DNA from: Eleusine coracana subsp. coracana
Lineage: Eukaryota > Streptophyta > Magnoliopsida > Poales > Poaceae
Length of the DNA: 64,000 nucleotides
NCBI GenBank assembly: GCA_032690845.1
Contig: CM064430.1
Location: 48,457,882-48,521,881 of the forward strand
Direction of reading: 5' to 3'
Positions 56,224 to 64,000 of this stretch are shown here, piece after piece (the first letter of the stretch is position 1; the number at the start of each line of letters is the position of its first letter). A program made the position numbers and the translations under genes. The notes below the pieces were generated by a model. The model did not search any database. It saw only the letters and a program-made list of their open reading frames with translations, and was not told the origin of the DNA.

Positions 56224-59200
56224 TGTCACACCCGGTTCCAACAACCAAAACCAAATGCATCTGTATGCGTGCCCAGGATCAAGTTTTCACACACACAGGA
56301 TAATTATTGTGATAAAAGAACAATATCTTTATTAAATCGATAACATTATTACAAGGGTGACCCATAGGTCAAAATAAAAAGATTACATTACAGCGGAATA
56401 AACTAAACGTTGGCGTCCTTCAGCTCCCATAGAAAGTCGACCAGAAGACCGCATGCCTAGTCTCCTCGATCGTCTTCATAGTGTACCATCCTTTTCCTAT
56501 AGCTAAGCAGCAATGTGGTATATGGCAAGGGTGAGTACGTGCCGTACTCAGCAAGTGGGGGAAAAGATGACATGGGGCTAAAGACAAGGAAGGCTTAATG
56601 GGGTTTATAGCATGAGCTTTTAATTCCCTAAAGCATCCTAATTACTAGGTGGGGTCATCCTAACCCTCAACCCACATGGTACTATCCAATCCAAGTTTGA
56701 ACCATCCAACCATATCAACCATTTCAACCCATAACCAACTAATCTTGTGAGGATTCCAAGCCGCTCGTGACCGTGAGCACGGCTATCATGATAGTTTGAT
56801 TCTATGCAAAGTTTGTACCACTTTACCCGCAAGTCGTAATTAAGTCCCCTGTTACCAGGTGGACTAGAGTCTCCATGTTGCCATGCCAGCCAAGCACTAG
56901 CACACTTCCTTTGGTGTGCGGCCAGGAGATCACTACAAGGCTTTTCCAAAGGGTCTCCCAGTACATGCTAGCCACTAAGGTTTCACTCCCGTCCATAAGT
57001 GTTAGCCCATCAACAAGCAGCTCATCACCCCAGGAGCCCCCTCTTGAGCCATTCGGATACAAGGACAATCCTCTCGACTTCCATTCCCCGCTCCACCAAA
57101 ATGCTGCACCGACACTGGGAGAACTCCTAATTAATCAGCCAAGCTATTCCATAGCAGCCTTGTGATGGCACTGTTGTCCTAGGTCATCGCTCCAAGAACC
57201 GGTTCCTAGGATCTACAACAAGCCTACCACCACCAACCATGTGCCCACGGCACCACATCCATTCCATCCGGCTTGCATAGATCCCTAAGTCCATGTTGCT
57301 AACATAAATTACCATTCCACCCATGAAGTGATATAGTTCATTAATCAAGGTTAATATCAACCCAACATCCCACAAGCAACCTAAGCATTATCTACCCACA
57401 ACCAACCAACCAACTAGTTCAAGGCAACAAGGAAAAGGATAAAGCAATACTAGGGAAAACCCTAACAATAGGTACCCATTCAATTGACACAAGTATGCAT
57501 TTCTACAATAAATGTTATAATAGGTAGAAGATGCATCAAGGACACTTGCCGCAAATGATGTTTGTTCTATGACTACCGATTGTCTGACTTTATCTTCATG
57601 ATTCCTTCTCCTGTTTTCAAGCGCACACCTATTCACACACATCAATAACAAACATACATGCTAAGGATAATATGCAACAACAGAGACTAATCATGAGATA
57701 TGAAGCGGGGCACAAGGAGCTCACCAAGGTTTATGCAATGGCGGAAAGCCTCGCTGCCATGGGTGATGGTGCAAGGTGGATAAAAACATAGCAAGGAGTG
57801 GCGACGTCGACATCGACGATGTCTAAATGATATGATGATGGCATCCTATAGAGCATGGAACAGTAAGTTTAGTGGTGTTGTTTGTTATAACCCGAGTCAA
57901 AGGAAACAATAGCAAAATGCTTACAATTGGTGAAGAGATTCAGGCATGGCAGAACAGATATTCATGCAAAGACAAACACGATCCCGTAGCTTGGCTGCAG
58001 TAATCAAAGAAGTAGTTTAACAATCATATGAAAATATATCAGGAACATGATCTCAACATGATGAATTGGATGGAACGCAAGCAGGAAATCAGATCAAGGA
58101 GCTGAATCATGATGGACCTGCGCAGCGGCAGTTGACACGCCATTCGCGTTCCTGGGAGAATAGGACATGATCTTGATGAACCGTCAGGTAGAGATGAAAA
58201 GGACTTATGGGAACATGCTCTGGTATGATGCGTGCATCCAAAGAAAAAATCAAGGAATAGCTTAGAATCATTGGGGAATTCTAGTCGCGCGCGCTAAACA
58301 TGACCAGAATAAATTTCAGCATCCCACTGCAGACATCACGACAAAGATGTGTGCGTTCCCGAAGATAGGCTACTGGTCTAAAGGAAATAATTGGACATAA
58401 ACATTTGTTGGTGTCGGGAACATGGCTGAGACACGGTTATTTTATATAGAATTCACCTAAATGAGAGATCGAATGAGTCGATTGTGATGAGGTCATGCAA
58501 CGGCAGTTCGAGTGCCAAAGGCATTCCTGGAGGCGTCAGGCTAGATTCTGGCAAACCATTGGGTGAACACGTGCTTTGTTTCCTGGAACACATGGTGGAT
58601 ATGGTTTTGTATCATGGAACCATCAGAATAAGGAGAAATAGGAGAGGAATTACCAATGCGCGTGCTGGATGTACCCAGAACAGAGACCAGTGTCAATTGA
58701 AAATGTGATCCTGCTTGCATCACTTCTTCTATGGTATTGAATTTTGGATATGTTGTAGAGGACATAGTGGAACACTCTATGTAGAAATTTGGGTGCATTT
58801 TGTTGGGTAGACCATCGGGAACATGGATTGAAACATGGGGCATCAAGAGTGGTCAAGGCAGATGAACAGAGATGAACTCGACTTGAAGGGATGGAAATGA
58901 AGGTGAGGGGGCAAGGGAGCTCGTCAGCCAGGCCAAGGGGCGTCCTGGTGTGACTTAAGAGGCCTTGGGAGGGGAGAGGAAAGGGTAGGGAAGGGAGGAG
59001 AGAGGCCAAGAGGCAAGCAAAACTGTTCAACCATGAATGGTTCAAGTTATGAGCACTATGGTTGATGTTTCTTCTCCTGAAAGTAGGAATTGATGGGAGA
59101 CATAGCTAGCAACTGGCTTTGATCATAGATCAACATGGGTGCTGGTTTTATTGACAACAAACTGAAGCTTAGTTCACCGGCAAGTTCAATGATTAATTAG

Positions 59201-60098
59201 GTCACGTGTGCTGCTAATTTGTGCCAATACTAGGACAAGAAATAAAGAGTCTGGTCACTAGCTTGCATGTGAATTGTTGTCATCTCTTGTAGTGTGGCTG
59301 CTTGTTAGTGATTAATGAATGACATGAACATGAATATTCATGATGATGTGGAATATGAGAACATCATGGTAATTTGGACAGAAGTTGAAAGATAGCAAGG
59401 TCATGCCATAGCAGATCAAATGCCATTGCCTGTGCTGAATGCAAACAAGTACGGAACGATGGACATGGCAAGTCAGATCCTGGTCACTTCAGGGCTTCAA
59501 TGATGGCAAGATTTGGATATGAAACTGATAAAGACCAGGCGCACTTTCTGGTGAGGTTTGGTCGTGTAATGCCCATTTGGCTGTTAGTTTCATCTCCTCT
59601 TTTGTGGGTATTGATAGATGAGCTAGGGGCAACAAAAATCTCTCATTAATTGGCTTGTGGATGATGTTTGTTGAGCACTAGCATGAGCCTAGTTCACTGC
59701 TTGGCCCATAAGAGCAAATGAAAGCATCGAGAGGAAGTGAATGAACATGATGTTGACGAGTTGGACATTCTGTGTAGTTGGAATACTAGCATAGTCTAGA
59801 TTTTGTTGGACCTGGAATGAGCAAGACCAAGAACAAGAGAACACTCGCAGGCTCACAAGGATGGATGAATGAACTAGTTTTCATCGTGTGCAGTTATAGT
59901 GGGACAAAGTGTTAGACAAGGTTTTGATTTGGATATTGACCGTATTAGATAAGTCTATGCTTGGTTGGAAGAGATATTAAGCAAAGCTAGGAAAAGCAAG
60001 GATGTGAGAAAAAATAATAATGACAGCCGGTGTTTTGATAATCATAAGGTTAAGGGAAAAAAAGGGATGTGTGGAAGGATTCAAGTTTGAATATTATG
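56224..60098 (-). mobile_element. Second copy of the TGTCACACC LTR element, reverse orientation, incomplete
   Basis: Starts TGTCACACCCGGTT at 56224, the reverse complement of the end at 10244. It matches 6986-10244 in reverse over long stretches: 56640-57540 against 8930-9830, 58900-59000 against 7495-7600, and 60030-60095 against 6986-7040. Cut at 60099 by another LTR element before reaching the LTR start, which should lie past 64000. It is about 600 bp longer than the corresponding part of the first copy. No coding region seen. Confidence 0.7.
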
Positions 60099-60627
60099 TG
60101 TCGATGATCTGTACCCGGGGTACCTCACATAGAAGGAAAGTGGAGGTAGACTCCTACTAGGATAAGAGCAGTAGACCGACTAGGACTCCGCCATGTAACC
60201 CTGTCCCCCCCCCTCCCCCGGATATATAAGGAGGGGCAGGGGTCTTCCTCAAGGGACAACTAGAAGTCGACAAGACAAGTCGGCAAGACAAGTTCTACAA
60301 GCTGAACTACATGTTCTCAAGTAGACAAGACATAGGACAATTAGACAAGTCCTCAACTATAGATCCCGCAAGGGACATAGATTAGACATACAACTAGACA
60401 TCATCGTCTAGGACTACCCTTCTTGTCTAGATCTTTAGGTCTAGACATATCAATACAAATACCACAGAACACAGGACGTAGGGGTTTTATCCTCCGGGAG
60501 GCCCGAACCTGTCTAAACCGGCGTCTTGTGTTACCATCGTCTCTCGATCTCGCGCATACCCCTATCCTACTTATAAATCCACATAGATGAACTACCCTAT
60601 GTCTATTGCTGAGATTAAGTCTCGACA
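60099..60627 (+). repeat. 5' LTR of the coding-free element
   Basis: TATA box GATATATAAGG at 60221-60231, just after a C-rich run. It matches 63765-64000 with few differences. Confidence 0.88.
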
Positions 60628-60628
60628 T

Positions 60629-60647
60629 TTGGCGCGCTAGGAAGGGG
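60629..60647 (+). other. Primer-binding site of the coding-free element
   Basis: TTGGCGCGCTAGGAAGGGG, directly after the LTR. The tRNA is not identified. Confidence 0.5.
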
Positions 60648-60959
60648 AAGCGTGACGGTCGGTTCGTCGAGATCGGTGGTTTCAATCTACTACTTCAAGA
60701 TTTCATCATGAGCAGACCGATGTTGAAGCATCGTGTCATCGCCCAAATCATCACATCTTCATCAAGACGGCGCTCAACAAACTGACGACGACACCTTCAA
60801 CGAGGGCGACCGCCACTCGACAACATCATCGTACTACAACGATGGTTCCGGCCACTCAGCAACAACGTCTTGGTCACCTACATCGAGCTTCAAGATTCGG
60901 TGACATCGCCTCAACTCTATGGCTTGACCGCTCGGTGGCCACATGGGCATGCCCGGGGG

Positions 60960-61600
60960 CTACTTGACGACGACCAGTTGACCACGCCACTCGATAACAT
61001 CGTCGCTACTTGGCCACTCGGCAACATCGCCGCGACCTGACGACATCGCCGCAACTCGGTAACATTACCATGACACTATGCCTCCAGCAACTTAGCGACA
61101 TCATCCATTATGACGATGCTTCTGACAACTCGATGCTTCGGCGGATTCTTACGACTCTGCGACATCACCGCGACTCGACGGTTCGACCGCTCATGGCCAC
61201 ATGTGCATGCCCCGGGGCTACTCTGCCTTCACCTGGCCACTCGGCTGCTCGACCGCTCGATGACGTCTTCGACGACTCAGCGCATCGACAATTGCCACGA
61301 CTCGGTCACTCGGCGACATCTCTACAACACTACGACTTGACGGCTACTCAGCTACTCGGCGATGCCGCCAATTACTTGACGCTTTGGGTTTTCATCCACT
61401 CGGCTACTCGACGACGCCTGCAATGACATGGCGCTTCGGTCAACTCGACCACTCGGCCACACCTTTAACGATTCGGTGTCTTGGTCGACCACTCCAAGCT
61501 TCGATGTTTCGGCGACATGATGGCTCAACTTCGACATTCGACCACTCGCCAACCTCATCAGCATGCTCATGGGCTCCTCTTCAACTCGCCGAATTGCAAA
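60960..61600 (+). repeat. Degenerate CACTCGGCGACATCG-type repeats
   Basis: Many imperfect repeats of CACTCGG(C/T)..., (G/C)GACATC(G/A)CC and ACTCGAC. Apparent ORFs (61010-61426, 61110-61340) are repeat-derived, with no protein similarity seen. Confidence 0.55.
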
Positions 61601-62427
61601 GCTAAGTATCTTTATACTTTCTCAATTTACTTTTGAGGTTTTGGGCTCATGTCCTTCATATTATTTTTTTTCCACGGCCACTTATTTCTGTTTTCTAAGT
61701 AGAAGATCATAGGTTTATTATGAGTAAAGTTGGGCTTTTTAATCAGTGCTCTTATTTATGGCTTTATTCATCTTTTTTGCCTCAGTTCTTTAATCCTTTG
61801 TATTAAACAATCGAGCCCAAGGGCTATTTGTGTATCTATACACGTGTTCTCCCACTTTTTTGTGAATCTAGCAGTACACATGTCGGTCGGTGACCTTTCA
61901 GTAGTGCATCAGCCCTGACACCATATGACCTATGTCGTCTGTTCTAGTTTCACCTTTTTTGGCTTTAGCCTCAACCGATACATTGCATTTTATTTGCGAT
62001 TTGGTCTTATTTTCGGTCTTACGCCGACTAGCAACTAAGGCATAAAACTTCTTTGCTACATGACAGATTGCCACTACACTAAACCCAGAGCCAAAGTTGC
62101 GAGAGGTCATGTGTTGATTGGTTCTGATTGCTACGCAAGAATAATTATGACCGATATTATTGCGGCAGACTAAGCTTCGAGCTCTTTATATTTTGTCCTA
62201 AGTATCCTATGCTGGATCAGTCTGGTTGCTAACACGCGAATACGCTGCTATGCGCCAGTCGGTTTACTTACAGGAGAAAAATGGATACACACTTGACTTT
62301 TTAGTCAACTGATTTGTTTGGCTTATAAAAATAAGTTTTCAAGCAAACAATGTTAATTATAACTAATCATTTTTATTTCCTTTATTGTCAGGAACATTCA
62401 ACATAGAGTGATTTTCTCACCTTCGTT

Positions 62428-62630
62428 GGTCGACCATGCCAGTTTCGACTGCCTCCATAGGTCGGCTTACAACTCCGACCGTTCTCATTGGTCGGCCACG
62501 CCAGCTCCGATCGCCTTTATCGGTCGGCTTACAGCTCTGACTGATTTCACCGGTCGACTACATTAGCTCTGACTGCCGCCGTCAGTCTGCCACATCATAT
62601 CTGACAACCACCATCGGTCGGCCATATGTC
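62428..62630 (+). repeat. Six-unit GGTCGGC repeat, alternating 30 and 32 bp
   Basis: Units begin GGTCGRC and contain GCTCYGAYYG. Lengths alternate 32/30, so the real period is a dimer of about 62 bp. Confidence 0.65.
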
Positions 62631-63034
62631 AGACTGTCGGCTCCACTCGGTCATCATGATTTTGAGTGATTTCTACTTTGTTAGCAGTCGGCAGCTACAA
62701 CAACCTTGGTTGCCTTCTTCACTCGACCTTATTGTCATGAATTAAGTACCGCTGCCACTCAGACATGATATTCTGAGTTGAGCGCGACCGACACTCATAA
62801 CGGCGATTGTCTCGTGGGCTTCTTTGAAGAGAAGCACTTTATATCAAATTTATGGTTGATGCCATAATATATAAATATATGATTTGATGATCATATGACA
62901 GTGGCTTGATGGTCACTCTAACAAATGTGCTTCTTTGATGAGAAGTGCATGCCATAATCATTCAAAGCATGATTTGATGACCATGGTTCTATGACTTGAT
63001 GGTCATATACGCAAAATATCGAGCATCACTCGAC

Positions 63035-63461
63035 TGATTGAAGTCAGTCTATAATAGTGAAAATAAAGCTCAAAGATATGAGTGATTACAATTCTTAAGG
63101 AAAAGTTACTTAATCATGATTGAAGTCATGGTAACTTAGTACTTGGCTATGATTGATGTCATAAAGCCTCGATTCATTCGGTTGTGATTGAAATCACCCG
63201 TTTAGAACATAATCATTCAGCTGTGATTGAAGTCACCCATTTGATTCATAAATCACTCATAGGCCACTCGGCCAAAGACTATGTCATTTGTCTATGATTG
63301 ATGTCATAAGCCTACGTTCACTCGGTTGTTATTGATGTCACCCGAATATATTATATAGCACTCGGCAATGATTGAAGTCATTGGTTTGAGTCATCTGCCA
63401 CTCAGCGGTGATTGAAGTCACTCGACTAAGTCATTTATCACTCGATAATGATTGATGCCAT
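63035..63461 (+). repeat. Ten copies of TGATTGAAGTCA-like motif
   Basis: At 63035, 63117, 63150, 63185, 63224, 63295, 63329, 63370, 63410 and 63450, most preceded by CACTCGG-like sequence. The motif is partly self-complementary (TGA...TCA). Confidence 0.7.
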
Positions 63462-63764
63462 TCTACTTAGTTATTTATCACTTAGATTTGATGATTTGAG
63501 TGATTTCTCCTTAAAGAGAGCCAATACGACTATTCTTGTTTTGGACTCTTGTATTATTTGTAGTTTCCAAATGATACAAGATTCGGGGGCTACACCTAAT
63601 TAAGTGCATCTAATCGGTGCATCAGATGACTTCTCGAAGACATTTTCAGATCTCTGAGATTCTCACAAGCTCGCTGATACAAAGCTGAAGCATTCTATAT
63701 GGCATAAACCAGTCGGGAAGCTACTAAAGACTAGCATCAAGCTTGCAAGACTCTCGAGGGCTTC

Positions 63765-64000
63765 TGTCGATGACCTATACCCGGGGTACCTCACATAGAA
63801 GGAAAGTGGAGGTAGACTCCTACTAGGATAAGAGCAGTAGACCGACTAGGACTCTGCCATGTAACCCTGTCCCCCCCCCCCCAAGATATATAAGGAGGGA
63901 CAGGGGTCCTCCTCAAGGGACAACTAGAAATCGACAAGACAAGTTCTACAAGCTGAACTACAAGTTCTCAAGTAGACAAGACATAGGACAATTAGACAAG
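63765..64000 (+). repeat. 3' LTR of the coding-free element, partial
   Basis: First 236 bp of the LTR; TATA box at 63887-63894. Runs off the window. Confidence 0.85.

Larger units (their letters stand above)
30680..64000 (-). mobile_element. E3: Athila-type LTR retrotransposon, reverse orientation, incomplete and twice interrupted
   Basis: The 3' LTR is 30680-32205, followed rightward by its polypurine tract, 3' untranslated region (32220-33381) and, past E4, an env-position gene (54843-53266) and the post-pol GGGAGGCAACC region (55940-56060). At 56224 a further LTR insertion interrupts it and its gag-pol and 5' LTR must lie beyond 64000. LTR ends (TGTTGG...ACCAACA), polypurine tract and palindrome pairs tie it to E1 and E2. 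Confidence 0.8.
60099..64000 (+). mobile_element. Coding-free LTR element (LARD-like), incomplete at the window edge
   Basis: 5' LTR 60099-60627 (529 bp, TGTCGATGATC...CTCGACA); the interior 60628-63764 has no gag or pol. The 3' LTR begins at 63765 and is cut by the window end. The orientation is set by the primer site after the left LTR. The interior consists of three kinds of degenerate short repeats. It is presumably mobilised by another element's proteins. Confidence 0.8.

Noticed and set aside
61010..61426. 138-codon His/Arg/Thr-rich ORF
   Set aside because: Derived from degenerate repeats; other frames are also open and no domain is visible.

Overview
The window is plant nuclear DNA from a grass (Poaceae; I cannot name the species). 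It is a nested pile of transposable elements and I see no intact host gene. The evidence for a grass is: CACTA DNA-transposon ends built from TTTGCCGTGTGCC-type subterminal repeats, a centromere-type CRM/CRR chromovirus, Tat-lineage and Athila-lineage Ty3/gypsy elements with tRNA-Asp-type primer sites, and GT..AG introns. This mix suggests heterochromatin, probably pericentromeric.

Layout. A decayed CACTA element starts at 313 and its 3' subterminal repeats end near 21475. Inside it lies an Athila-type LTR retrotransposon (E1, + strand, 4750-19037, target-site duplication GATGT). E1's gag is split by an LTR-type insertion (6288-10244, TSD AGGTA). Next comes E2 (+, 21739-30509, TSD ATCAT), with E1-like primer sites and LTR ends but no gag-pol. 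E3 (-, from 30680 to beyond the window) is another Athila-type element with a gene in the env position (54843-53266). E3 is split by E4 (-, 33382-53081, TSD GTAAG), a Tat-lineage element with gag, protease, RT, two RNase H domains, integrase and a spliced antisense gene. E4's 5' LTR is split by E5 (-, 45471-52804, TSD GTGTT), a CRM/CRR centromeric chromovirus and the youngest well-dated insertion (LTRs about 1% diverged). E3 is split again at 56224 by a second, reverse-oriented copy of the LTR seen at 6896-10244. That copy is in turn split at 60099 by a coding-free LTR element whose 3' LTR starts at 63765 and runs off the window.

Most interesting signal. The 14-bp palindrome GCGCCGATCGGCGC and close variants recur in about 32 clusters. 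Nearly all clusters are pairs or triplets at a fixed 20-21 bp spacing, about two helical turns. They occur only in the three Athila-type elements E1, E2 and E3: in LTRs, in untranslated regions and, in frame, inside coding sequence, where they encode seven-residue repeats. E1 also carries a post-pol gene that ends in a C2H2 zinc finger. A retrotransposon-encoded DNA-binding protein with its own dispersed operator-like sites is a testable hypothesis, not a demonstrated fact.

Other notable signals are a hairpin with covarying stems just before the polypurine tract of the Athila-type elements, two local templated duplications that disable RT and integrase in the young E5, nine of nine in-frame stops in E4 gag-pol being TAG, and the promoter-bearing antisense gene of E4. 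All coding regions are broken by stops, frameshifts, deletions or nested insertions.
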